Assembly: GCA_021733795.1 (NCBI GenBank) | Contig: JAIPKB010000041.1 | Coordinates: 1-32,513, forward strand | Length of the DNA: 32,513 bases | Origin: Akkermansiaceae bacterium | GTDB taxonomy: Bacteria > Verrucomicrobiota > Verrucomicrobiia > Verrucomicrobiales > Akkermansiaceae | Reading direction: 5' to 3' | Part shown: one piece after another, positions 16,126 through 24,822 of the stretch | Position numbering within the stretch: position 1 is the stretch's first letter | Layout of the letters: each line of letters opens with the position of its first letter | Notes under the pieces: generated by a model | What the model was told of the DNA's origin: nothing | The model's input: the letters and a program-made list of their open reading frames with translations, nothing else | Databases searched by the model: none | Made by a program: the position numbers and the translations under genes

Positions 16126-19100
16126 GTCTTTTATAGTTTTCCTTTAAGTCCCATACCACCTTCTTGTTGAGACGCGGGTCGCTGCCGATGAAGGCGTGGC
16201 CCTTCGCTGGCAGCGGCACAGCTTTCGCTCCGTCATCCATGCGTATCCACGGCTTATCGCCAGTTGGAGTGAAAGGATCGGGCCAGCGGAATTCGGCATC
16301 GCGCCGGGGCTCACCACCGTCAGCGGGACGCTTATCAATGAAACGGTCGTGGTAGATGCCGTTGGCATCCACCCACGTCACCAGACGCAGCCATTCGTCA
16401 GAATCGAGCTTCACCTCATAGTGCCCCTTCTTGAGAATCTGAATAAGTTTACTCCGCGTCGAGCCGAACTCGTAGGACTTGGTCACTGAACCGTCGGAGA
16501 AGCGGTTGCTAATCCAGACGAAGGCATCCTTGCCGTTGCCGCGACCATCGCCGTAGAGATTCCCCCCCATGAGGGTCATATAGGACTGGTTCAATTCACG
16601 CTCGGTCGTCTTCACCTTGCGCGCGGTGAGATCGCAGGTGGTGCGCTTGTCGGTGCCGTTGTGGCAGGGCATGCAGCGCCGGTCGAGCACGGGCTGGACC
16701 AGCCATTCGTAACCCAGCGCCCGATCGGCGCCCCACGACGGCGGAATGGGCCGGCAGGCCGGCTTGGCAGCGGCGCTGCCGATCGTGGGCGCTGAGGACG
16801 CGACGGCCTGCGTCTCGTGACAGCCGTAGCAACGGCGCGTCTCGCCTGGCTGGAAAGAGACATTGGAGCGCATGCGCCGGACTTCGCAATAATTCGCATC
16901 CAGAGCTTGGAAATAGAGCGATGCGGCATTGACTGTCGGTACCTGAAAATGCGCCGAGCCGTCCTCTTCGACCGGCACCAGGCCGATGACCCGTACCGGA
17001 TTCCAGGAGGTCTGCGCGGGATTCGCCTCCCAGGCATTGCCCCAGACCCATTTGTAGGAGCCGTGCCGGACATCCATGGGCCAGGGCAGGGCTTCGCTGA
17101 TGCGCAGCCATTTCACCGTTCCCGGCTTCACCTCCGGCCCCATGCCCGCCTGGACATCGTTCAGTACGCAGGTGGCCCAGGATTGCGAAGGCTTGGTCGT
17201 ATCCGGCAACACGGGACGCGGCCGTTTGCGGAGCGGCATGGGATAGACCACGCCCAGCACGGGATCGCGATGGATCAATTCCTTGTTCCCGTGGAGATCG
17301 ATGAGATACAGGCCGAAACCGTTGGATTCCACGCCGCCATCCGCCTTGGGGGCAGGATAGGAATAGGGTGCCAGGAAGCAGGTGTCCGACAGGGCGCAGG
17401 GCGTCTGGTACAGGCCGCCCGCATCCCTGACACCGCCCTCCGTTACCGGCGTGAGCTCGGTGGGTGCCTCCAATTCCCTGGCCCCAGGCGTGACCGTGCG
17501 TATGGCATTGGCGCTGTTCATGCCCGCCGAGGAATCGATCAGCACCACGGGGCCGTAGGCGTAGGTGTGATGACCGGTGGCGATGGCCACCTGGCGGTTG
17601 CTGCCAGCCACCGGGCGCGCATCCCGCAGGCCCATGGGGCGCAGCAGGTGCTGCTTGAAGAAGGCATCGGCCATGGTGCCGTCGGGGCGCACCGTCCACA
17701 GAGAATGGATGTCATAGAAATTCCGCTCCTGGTATTCCCAACGCGTGTAGACGATGAGTCCATTATCGAGCAGGGCCGGATGACGGTCAATGTCCTTGTT
17801 GTTGGTCAGGCGGCGGATGACGCCGTCAGGCGCACGGGCATAGAGGTTCAGATTGAGCAGGTCATTGCAGAAACAGTCACAGATCACACCATGGGCGCAG
17901 CGGTCGGAGGTAAACGCCACCCCGCCATCCGGCAGCCAGATGGGTTCGACATCGGACCAGTAAGGATCGTCGGTGAGCTGTCGCAGGCCGGAGCCGTCAA
18001 GGCGGACCTCAAACAGATGCGGCGGTTCGTGGGTCAGGCGCAATTCATGCTGGGCGGTCTTTGCCCCTCCCCATATACCCATCGACGGCGGTTGGTCGCA
18101 GCCCTTGGGAAAGGGCCAGTCGCCCTGCCTGGCCCAGGCGAATACCACCCGGTCGGCATCGAACCACAGATCAAGGCCATGGATGTGGCCTGCACCGAGT
18201 TTGCCGGAGAGGATCGGACGGACCTTGAGATTTCCCGAACGCAGACCCGAGAGGACGCACAGGTCACCGCCCGGCTTGTAGGTGAAGGAGGTATGGGTCC
18301 CCACCACATTCGGCGTGTTGTGCGGTGCGAACACGGTGCTGAACAGAACCTGATCGCAGGTCGCCGGTACCGATGCGAGGACCGCCGGCCGCAGAGCACG
18401 CCGAGCCTTGAGCCATAAAGCGCGCATATCGTCCACAGTCATGCCCGGGACCTCCATGGCCTTGATCACAGACTGGATCCGCTCTTGCGCTGCTTCCGCC
18501 GTGTGCCGCGCTGCACCATCGCTTCCGCTCGCTGTGGCCAGCGCCTTGGCCCTCCGCAGCAGATCATCCGCTGAGGTACGCAATTTCCTTCCATCCAGAT
18601 GCAGCCCCAGGGACACGGCCTGCCGTACCCAATCCATCTCAGCCCGTCGCTCCTGGGGCAAATCATTCCAGGTTCGATACCAGGCCGGCGACGGTGTCTT
18701 GGGCCACACCACAATGAAGTCCTTGTTGTCACGCCCCACCTTGGTGGCAATGGCCCATTCCGCAATACCCTGCACAAACAGGTCTGGATCACCAAGCATG
18801 GCCGCTGCCGCGTCCAATCCCACGTCATCGATGCTGTGCTTGTCGGCTCGGCGCAATAACGCCAATGCCTCACCCAACCGACCAGGCATCTGGCTGGGAT
18901 CCATGATGGCGGTCAGTTCCGCATCGCTGGGAACGCTAGGAAATATCATGATCTCGGAAGCCCCGGGATTGGCACCGCCATGCGAGGCGGTAAAGCGCAA
19001 GGTCAGTCGGTGCGCCTGGACCGGAACCGGCAGCGCGATGCGCTGTCGGCCATGCCTGGCTTCAAGACGCCCCTCCACCACCGGCCGGTTCCCTCCGTCC

Positions 19101-19438
19101 ACCAGCACCTCATAGGAAGCCCAGCAATCCTTGAGGTCGTAGGCGGTCCGTCCAAAATAAACGATGTGGGCGATGGTCGCCGGCACCTCCCAGGCAAAGG
19201 TGATGCTGGCACCATTGCGGTGGGTGTCGCCACGCACCGCCCAGGCCATGCCAGTGTCCGTGCCGCTGCCCGCGTCAGGGATCTGCCCATCGGCGACGTT
19301 CCTGGCCGCCCATTCCACGCTGTATTCGGAATCGGCGCGGATGGCGGCGCGGCGGGCCAGGTTCTCGACACCGACCGCCTGCATGCTCAGCACCACAGTC
19401 AAACCCAAGACAAATCTGATCGTCAAAGACATCGTCAT
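15962..19438 (-). CDS. Large secreted di-heme c-type protein with PD40 propeller (hydrazine-synthase-alpha-like superfamily)
   Basis: The 1158-aa product has a signal peptide (1-23, FVLGLTVVLSMQAVGV) and a discoidin-like beta-sandwich (about 25-168, ENLARRAAIRADSEYS ... SEIMIF). A helical part follows (170-345), then a propeller region with TolB/PD40-type blades (LFEVRLDGSGLRQLTDDPYW 475-494; VEPIWLPDGGVAFTSDRC 497-514; NNKDIDRHPALLDNGLIVYT 546-565). Two c-type heme motifs lie in the C-terminal third: CYGCH (870-874) and CMPCH (922-926). This arrangement is that of the Planctomycete and Verrucomicrobial relatives of hydrazine synthase alpha (HZS_alpha-type domains). Nothing else here suggests anammox, so the true reaction is unknown; electron transfer or oxidation of a sugar or lignin-like substrate is possible. 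The last 54 residues (from 16125) overlap the esterase remnant out of frame and look like read-through. It starts 5 nt after the GH95 stop, so the two are cotranscribed. Confidence 0.82.
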   Translation of the reverse strand: MTMSLTIRFVLGLTVVLSMQAVGVENLARRAAIRADSEYSVEWAARNVADGQIPDAGSGTDTGMAWAVRGDTHRNGASITFAWEVPATIAHIVYFGRTAYDLKDCWASYEVLVDGGNRPVVEGRLEARHGRQRIALPVPVQAHRLTLRFTASHGGANPGASEIMIFPSVPSDAELTAIMDPSQMPGRLGEALALLRRADKHSIDDVGLDAAAAMLGDPDLFVQGIAEWAIATKVGRDNKDFIVVWPKTPSPAWYRTWNDLPQERRAEMDWVRQAVSLGLHLDGRKLRTSADDLLRRAKALATASGSDGAARHTAEAAQERIQSVIKAMEVPGMTVDDMRALWLKARRALRPAVLASVPATCDQVLFSTVFAPHNTPNVVGTHTSFTYKPGGDLCVLSGLRSGNLKVRPILSGKLGAGHIHGLDLWFDADRVVFAWARQGDWPFPKGCDQPPSMGIWGGAKTAQHELRLTHEPPHLFEVRLDGSGLRQLTDDPYWSDVEPIWLPDGGVAFTSDRCAHGVICDCFCNDLLNLNLYARAPDGVIRRLTNNKDIDRHPALLDNGLIVYTRWEYQERNFYDIHSLWTVRPDGTMADAFFKQHLLRPMGLRDARPVAGSNRQVAIATGHHTYAYGPVVLIDSSAGMNSANAIRTVTPGARELEAPTELTPVTEGGVRDAGGLYQTPCALSDTCFLAPYSYPAPKADGGVESNGFGLYLIDLHGNKELIHRDPVLGVVYPMPLRKRPRPVLPDTTKPSQSWATCVLNDVQAGMGPEVKPGTVKWLRISEALPWPMDVRHGSYKWVWGNAWEANPAQTSWNPVRVIGLVPVEEDGSAHFQVPTVNAASLYFQALDANYCEVRRMRSNVSFQPGETRRCYGCHETQAVASSAPTIGSAAAKPACRPIPPSWGADRALGYEWLVQPVLDRRCMPCHNGTDKRTTCDLTARKVKTTERELNQSYMTLMGGNLYGDGRGNGKDAFVWISNRFSDGSVTKSYEFGSTRSKLIQILKKGHYEVKLDSDEWLRLVTWVDANGIYHDRFIDKRPADGGEPRRDAEFRWPDPFTPTGDKPWIRMDDGAKAVPLPAKGHAFIGSDPRLNKKVVWDLKENYKRHEAEYEVYDDHNRCRPDVWVRKSGGGQAAEGIYSGWAVEHAGVDFCGHVRLPGY

Positions 19439-19443
19439 GAAAC

Positions 19444-21693
19444 CTATTGACCTTTCTTCTGGATACCCGCAAACGGATACGTTTTCCCCGCCTTTGTCGC
19501 GAACTCGATGACACCGGGCTCCGTCGACTTGACCGACGAGCTAACCATGCCTTCCATCTTGAGCAGCGAACCGGTCCGTATCCGGCAGGGATTGCCCAGA
19601 TTGGATTTGATGCTCAGCTTGACCACTTTTCGATTCGCCCATGCCAGATCCACCTCAAAGCCGCCGCGCCCGCGGAGCCCTGTTACAGAGCCCGTAGACC
19701 AGGCCTCTGGCAAAGCCGGCAGCAGATGCAACTCGCCCGCCTGGCTCTGCAGCAACATCTCGCACACCGCCGCCGTTGCGCCGAAGTTGCCATCGATCTG
19801 GAAGGGCGGATGCGTATCGAAGAGGTTCGGAGTGATGTTGTTCTTCAGGAGTTCGGAGTACATCTTATACGCATGATCGCCATCGAGCAGCCGCGCCCAG
19901 AAGCTGATCTTCCAGGCCTTGCTCCAGCCGGTGCCGCCGTCACCGCGGGCTTTCAGGGAGACCTTGGCCGCCTCCGCCAGCGCGGGTGTCTTCGAAGGCG
20001 CGATCTGGCGGCCGGGATGCAGGGCGAACAGATGCGAGACGTGGCGGTGATTGTTATTCGGGTCGTCGCGGTCGATCATCCACTCCTGCAACTGGCCCCA
20101 TTTTCCGATCTTGGGCAGCAGCAGTTTTTCGCGCATGGCGGTGACCTTCTGGCGATACTCCGGATCGACTCCGAGCGCCTGCGAAGCCTCGATGTAGTTG
20201 GTGAAGAGATCCCAGATGATCTCCTGGTCGAACGAGACGCCATCTTCGCGCGGCCCTTGCTCAGGCGAGTATCCCATGGGTGCCACCAGCGTTCCGTCGG
20301 GAAGCGCCTTCAGCCGGTCCTCCCAGAACTCGCAGACCTCCTTCAACACGGGATAGGCCACTGTCTTCAGGTACGCTTTGTCGCCGCCAAAGGCATAATG
20401 TTCCCACAGGTGCTGACTGTACCAGGCGCTGCCCGGAGTGTTCCATTCCCAACCGGATCCGCCAAAGATGTTATTCTCCGTCTGCACGGTCCATCCGCGT
20501 TTGGATTTGAACTCTGCCGAGGTCTGCTCCGTGCGCACCTCGCGGAGGCTGAAGATGTAGGTCAGCAGCGGCTCGGCGCATTCCGGCAGGTTGGCGGTTT
20601 CGGCCAGCCAGTAATTCATTTGGATGTTGATATTGGAGTGATAGTCGCTGCGCCACGGCGGCGTGTTGCTGTTGTTCCAGAGGCCCTGCAGATTGGCCGG
20701 CAGGCTGTTGCGCGACGAACCGATCAGCAGATACCGGCCGTATTGGAAGAGCAGGTTCTCCAATTCCGGATCCTTTGCGTCGGGGGTCTTGTAGTTGTCC
20801 AACCGCTTGGACGTCGGTAGGGCCGCGATCTTGGCATCCGTCTTTCCATTGTCCAACCGGACGCGACCGAAGAGGGCCTGGTAATCCTTGATGTGTGCCG
20901 CCAACAGTTCGGCATAGGGGCGTTTGGCCGCCTTCTCAACCTGCTCGGTCACCTTGCGGTGCGGCGCATCACCGGTCCGCCACCCCTTGCCGCGCTGATT
21001 GAGATAATCGGTGCCGGCGGCGAGAATGAGCGTCAGGCCGTTGGCACCCTTGAACGCAAGGCCCTCGGGCGTTGGCTCCAGCGTGCCGCCATCGTTCAGG
21101 ACCAGCAGTTGCGCCTCGAACTGCAACCCGTTCTTCAACTTGCCGGCGGAGGTAAGCCGATTCGCCTCGATGGCGATCTTGACGCCGTGCGCGTCATTCA
21201 GCGTGATGACACCCGTGTAGCCCGCCGGTTTGTCGGCGCCAAACCGGAAGACCATCACCTGGTCCGGAAAGCTGGCGAACGCTTCGCGGCGATAGGTCAC
21301 GCCGCCGCTGGTATAGGTCACGGCGTGAACGGCACGGCTGATATCCACCTCGCGCCGGTAGTTCTTGACGTCGGCGCCTTTCGCCAGGGTCACCTCAACG
21401 TCGCCGAAGTTCTGGTAGTTGCCCGTGTCCTTCTCATCGCCCTCCCACAGGCTGTTCTCGTTGAATTGAAAATGTTCTTTTTCGACACCGCCGAAAACCA
21501 TTGCTCCCAACCGGCCATTGCCGACCGGCAGCGCTTCCGTCTCCCAGTTCATGGCCGGGCTGTCGTACCATAACACCTGACGGTCCGGCAGGTTCACCGG
21601 CTCATTCGACGGTTTGTCTGCCGCCTGGCTGGCGACCCCCAACATCATGCCTGCAACTACTGCGATCATCATCCACTGTCCGGTGTTTCTCAT
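19444..21693 (-). CDS. Secreted GH95 alpha-L-fucosidase
   Basis: The 749-aa enzyme has a signal peptide (1-24, [15 protein letters not shown]). The N-terminal beta domain (about 40-255) has the GH95 opening [20 protein letters not shown] (41-60) and [10 protein letters not shown]. The (alpha/alpha)6 domain follows, with NLQGLWN (334-340), [15 protein letters not shown] (351-365), [11 protein letters not shown] (535-545), [16 protein letters not shown] (549-564), [17 protein letters not shown] (586-602) and [11 protein letters not shown] (628-638). By comparison with Bifidobacterium AfcA, Glu537 is the general acid, Asn354 and Asn356 assist the base water, and Asp634 is the activating acid. 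All are present. GH95 inverts and mainly cleaves alpha-1,2-fucose, with some galactosidases in the family. AAAGG precedes the ATG, which overlaps (ATGA) the stop of the beta-helix remnant. Confidence 0.94.
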   Translation of the reverse strand: MRNTGQWMMIAVVAGMMLGVASQAADKPSNEPVNLPDRQVLWYDSPAMNWETEALPVGNGRLGAMVFGGVEKEHFQFNENSLWEGDEKDTGNYQNFGDVEVTLAKGADVKNYRREVDISRAVHAVTYTSGGVTYRREAFASFPDQVMVFRFGADKPAGYTGVITLNDAHGVKIAIEANRLTSAGKLKNGLQFEAQLLVLNDGGTLEPTPEGLAFKGANGLTLILAAGTDYLNQRGKGWRTGDAPHRKVTEQVEKAAKRPYAELLAAHIKDYQALFGRVRLDNGKTDAKIAALPTSKRLDNYKTPDAKDPELENLLFQYGRYLLIGSSRNSLPANLQGLWNNSNTPPWRSDYHSNINIQMNYWLAETANLPECAEPLLTYIFSLREVRTEQTSAEFKSKRGWTVQTENNIFGGSGWEWNTPGSAWYSQHLWEHYAFGGDKAYLKTVAYPVLKEVCEFWEDRLKALPDGTLVAPMGYSPEQGPREDGVSFDQEIIWDLFTNYIEASQALGVDPEYRQKVTAMREKLLLPKIGKWGQLQEWMIDRDDPNNNHRHVSHLFALHPGRQIAPSKTPALAEAAKVSLKARGDGGTGWSKAWKISFWARLLDGDHAYKMYSELLKNNITPNLFDTHPPFQIDGNFGATAAVCEMLLQSQAGELHLLPALPEAWSTGSVTGLRGRGGFEVDLAWANRKVVKLSIKSNLGNPCRIRTGSLLKMEGMVSSSVKSTEPGVIEFATKAGKTYPFAGIQKKGQ

Positions 21694-21920
21694 TTTGTAC
21701 CTTTCTTCGTGTTATTGTGCTCAATCTTGGTCTCGGAGCAGCTGGGCTCCAGTCGAATTTGAATGGTGCCGCCGGGAGAGCGGTTCCCTGTCACGGTCAG
21801 CCCCTTGACACTTTTGGCTGATACGCCTGCGCCGTCGAAATAGTTGTCCGTGATCCGGATGTTCTCATGGTGTTCGTATTTCCGGGCTAATGTTAGGTAA
21901 AGACCCTTCCGGCGATGGTT
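21690..21920 (-). pseudogene. C-terminal remnant of a right-handed beta-helix protein
   Basis: An open minus-strand frame without its own start reads KGLYLTLARKYEHHENI, then RITDNYFDGAGVSAKSVKGL, TVTGNRSPGGTIQIRLEP and [11 protein letters not shown], with a stop at 21692-21690. Repeating 'NIRITDNYFDG...V.GLTVTGNR...' units are coils of parallel beta-helix enzymes (polysaccharide lyases, GH28, GH110 and similar). The stop overlaps the GH95 start as ATGA, so the lost gene was translationally coupled to GH95. Its 5' part is absent: just upstream the sequence becomes the 3' end of the esterase fusion gene in another frame (join near 21905-21920). Which beta-helix enzyme was lost cannot be told from about 70 residues. 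Confidence 0.6.
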
Positions 21921-24822
21921 GCAACATGCCCATCATGGCCACGCCCATGCTCTCGCCGATATTGAAATAGCTCTCGCCGTTGAAGTACCAGTGAAATCCC
22001 TGTTCGTTGACACCCATGAGTTCGCCGTAATCAAATGGACGCGTATCGACCGTGGTCACGGTGCCGACCCACTCGGGATGCCGTGCGGGATCGGCCACAT
22101 TCGCCTGCGCGGTGATCAGATGACTCGCATTCACGTCGCTATCGGCGTTGGCCATGCCGGTGTTGGCGATCGCGACCCGCATGTTCGGCGCATGGAATTC
22201 GGCGCGGAGATCCTTGATGAGATTGACCATGTTCGTTTCATATTCCGCCACAAAGGGAGGACTGATGCGATCATTCCAGCCCTGATGCCAACCGAAACCG
22301 ACGAGCTCGTAACCGCCACCGGTGTATGCCGGGAATTCCGCTGCTATATGATCGAGCACCTGATGGACGCTACCTATCATCTCGGTATAACAGGGTCCCA
22401 CCGTGCCACCCGAGCTCGGGGGACGGAAGTCCGCCCCCAGCGATCTGCCGCCATGGGCGTATTTGATGATCAGCACCTGATCGGCCAGTCGGCTGCCCAC
22501 CACCAGACCGAATCCATATTCCGGCCCGATGAGCCCATCCTTTGCGTTTTCGCCGAATTCCGCATCGAGGTTGCCGCTGCGAAGCGCCTTCTTTTCGGAT
22601 AGCTCCCAACTTGCCCCGCCGTAATAGGTGATCCATACGTCGGGACGGGTGATCCAACCCGGGCTGCCACCGGCGATGGGATGGGCCGGGTCGGCGAGAT
22701 AACCGTATTTTTGCGGATTGGCATTGAGCATGTGCCGGAGGCTGCCCAAGCCGCCGCCGACGGCCGGCCCCGTGGGATTGTTAGGATCCCTGCCGTTTTC
22801 GACACTCCCCTTGCCCACCATGTTCGACTGGCCGGCAAGGATGAAGACCTTGAGCTTGCCGTTGCCCGCAGGGGGATTCACGGTCTGGAACCATCCCGGG
22901 GCCGAAGCGCTGGGTCTGTTGGTCGGATCACCCGCATAACAGGCGCTGAGGCAGTGCCAACCGGCCGCGAGGCTGCGGGTGGAAAAGCTGGCCTTGGTGC
23001 CGTTGATGGCTGCGCGGCCCAACTCGGACGTGCCGTCATAGAAGGTGACCGAACCGGTCGGCGCTTTACCCGTCACGGTGGCGGTGAAGGTCACTGGCGC
23101 ACCGGAGTTGGAAGGATTGGCACCGCTGCCCAGGGCGGTGGTCGTCGCGGCACGCGTCTCATTCAGGATCTGGGGCAATGCCGCGGAAGCACCGGGCGCG
23201 TTGGCGGCATTGCCCACATAGAGGGCGGTGATGGCGTGCGACGCGGCGGCAAGGGTGCTGGTGGTGACACTGGCCTGATAGGAACCATTCAGGAGGCTGG
23301 TGCCGATGACCTTCAAACCATCATAAAAGATCACGTTGCCGGTCGGCGCGGTGCCCGCAACGGCAGCGGTGAAGGTCACGGCCACGCCCGCGATGCAAGG
23401 GCTGGTGCCGCCGGTCCGCGCCAGGGTGGTGGTGGTGGGTGCCGCGATCGGACCAACCGTCACCGTGCCCAGGCCGGCGAAATGGACGTCGTCCTTGTTG
23501 GTGGCCAGGGAAAGCGAGGACCCGTAAGTTCCGTTCGCCTGGGCGGTGCCCGCGTTGAATGTCAGCGCCGCAACCTGCCTGGTGCCGATGAAATCCAATT
23601 GCACCTTGGCGCCGGTGGTGATGTCCAGATCTCCGGTGCCAAGGGATTCGGCACTGGTGAAGGCCAGTGTTCCGGCCATGACGCGGGTGGTGCCGGTATA
23701 GGTGTTCGCACCGGAAAGCGTCCAGGTACCGGAACCGTCCTTGGTCACGCTGGTGGCCAGTTGCCCGAGGGTTCCCAGCACGCTGTCGCCGATCCCGCCA
23801 CTGATCTCGCCCTGGCCCACATGCCGTCCCGTTTTCGAACTCATCGTGTGGGTCAAAGTCAGGGTCTTGCGGTTGTCCTGGCCAGCGATGCCCGGGGCCA
23901 CGATATTGCCGGTGAACTTCAGAAGCCCGCTAACACCCCGCGTCGTGGGCAGTCCGCCAGCGGTTCCGGCCTGGTTGATCGTCACGCCGCCGATGGTGCC
24001 AGCCAGCCTGATGACGCGGTCGGTGGTTTCGCCGGGACCGCTGTACATCAGGGTGCCGGGTGCATTGTGAGCGCCGAGGGAGATCGTGCCGTTGGCCACG
24101 GTGGTTGGCGCGCCAAGGCAACTGGACGGCGTGCCTCCGCTGACGCTGTTGAACGAGGTCACCCGCAGCGAACCGGCATTCACGGTCACCGGCCCGGCAA
24201 AGGTGTCGGTGCCAAATATCTGCAATGGGCCGGCGGGTCCTTCCTTCGTCAAACCTCCCGGTCCGCTGATGACTCCGGAGATATTCATATTGCCTGTGGT
24301 GGTGAGATCGAAGGTCGAGGTGGCGGCCAGAACGACCGGGCCATTGAGGTTGGCCGAGAAGCTGTTGCCAGTGACCACCTTGGCACCGTTGAGGAGAAAC
24401 GCATTGGTCAGATTGGCGCTCAGGTTGATAGGTGCCTTGATGGTGACTCCGCTGCCGCCATTGTGGATGATTTGCGGCAAAGCGGTGCCATTGGCACCGA
24501 AGGCCAGACTGTTGCCTTCGAGGGTGAGCGTGGCTCCGCCAAAAACCAGCTTGTTGAGCAGGAATCCGGCGTTCAAATCATTGGTAACGGCATAAGTGCC
24601 TGACTGACTGAAACCGAGGGCGTAATCCAGCTGGCCGCCGGCGGCCGGTGCCACTCCATTTGACTGACCATGCGTCCATTTGACATGATCGCTCCAGTGG
24701 CCCGCGACCGGGTCTTTCCAGGCAAAGGTGGCGGGAGCCGCCGCCGGTCCGGTGACCGCCGACATCAGGCCGACAACTACTATAATAGTCGTACATTTTT
24801 CGTTCCGCACGAGGTTTCTCAT
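21865..24822 (-). CDS. PATR-repeat / Ig-like / sialate O-acetylesterase fusion protein
   Basis: The 985-aa protein has a signal peptide (1-29, IIVVVGLMSAVTGPAAA) and then an autotransporter-associated beta-strand region (about 30-455) with the repeat consensus TKDGSGTWTLSGANTYTGTT (360-379). Two bacterial Ig-like (Big_5/Ig_3-type) domains follow: about 462-553 (AGTAPTGNVIFYDG) and 558-648 (GKAPTGSVTFYDGT). The last part (about 655-970) is an SGNH sialate O-acetylesterase. Block I is LKVFILAGQSNMVGKGS with nucleophile Ser666, an internal block is GFGWHQGWND (842-851), and His944 in QGFHWYFNGESYF is the likely base. It should remove O-acetyl groups from a glycan while tethered or displayed outside the cell. 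The ATG overlaps the upstream DUF6288 stop by 4 nt (ATGA). The final 17 residues after GMLQ look like read-through across a join with a beta-helix gene. Confidence 0.88.
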   Translation of the reverse strand: MRNLVRNEKCTTIIVVVGLMSAVTGPAAAPATFAWKDPVAGHWSDHVKWTHGQSNGVAPAAGGQLDYALGFSQSGTYAVTNDLNAGFLLNKLVFGGATLTLEGNSLAFGANGTALPQIIHNGGSGVTIKAPINLSANLTNAFLLNGAKVVTGNSFSANLNGPVVLAATSTFDLTTTGNMNISGVISGPGGLTKEGPAGPLQIFGTDTFAGPVTVNAGSLRVTSFNSVSGGTPSSCLGAPTTVANGTISLGAHNAPGTLMYSGPGETTDRVIRLAGTIGGVTINQAGTAGGLPTTRGVSGLLKFTGNIVAPGIAGQDNRKTLTLTHTMSSKTGRHVGQGEISGGIGDSVLGTLGQLATSVTKDGSGTWTLSGANTYTGTTRVMAGTLAFTSAESLGTGDLDITTGAKVQLDFIGTRQVAALTFNAGTAQANGTYGSSLSLATNKDDVHFAGLGTVTVGPIAAPTTTTLARTGGTSPCIAGVAVTFTAAVAGTAPTGNVIFYDGLKVIGTSLLNGSYQASVTTSTLAAASHAITALYVGNAANAPGASAALPQILNETRAATTTALGSGANPSNSGAPVTFTATVTGKAPTGSVTFYDGTSELGRAAINGTKASFSTRSLAAGWHCLSACYAGDPTNRPSASAPGWFQTVNPPAGNGKLKVFILAGQSNMVGKGSVENGRDPNNPTGPAVGGGLGSLRHMLNANPQKYGYLADPAHPIAGGSPGWITRPDVWITYYGGASWELSEKKALRSGNLDAEFGENAKDGLIGPEYGFGLVVGSRLADQVLIIKYAHGGRSLGADFRPPSSGGTVGPCYTEMIGSVHQVLDHIAAEFPAYTGGGYELVGFGWHQGWNDRISPPFVAEYETNMVNLIKDLRAEFHAPNMRVAIANTGMANADSDVNASHLITAQANVADPARHPEWVGTVTTVDTRPFDYGELMGVNEQGFHWYFNGESYFNIGESMGVAMMGMLQPSPEGSLPNISPEIRTP

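Noticed and set aside
16817..18418. 533-aa plus-strand ORF
   Set aside because: Antisense to the di-heme protein; composition typical of a complementary-frame artefact.
15962..19438. True hydrazine synthase / anammox locus
   Set aside because: Only a superfamily resemblance. There are no HZS beta/gamma genes, no other anammox genes, and the neighbours are glycoside hydrolases.
22681..24603. 640-aa plus-strand ORF
   Set aside because: Antisense shadow of the PATR-esterase fusion. Its Arg/Gly/His-rich sequence has no family resemblance.
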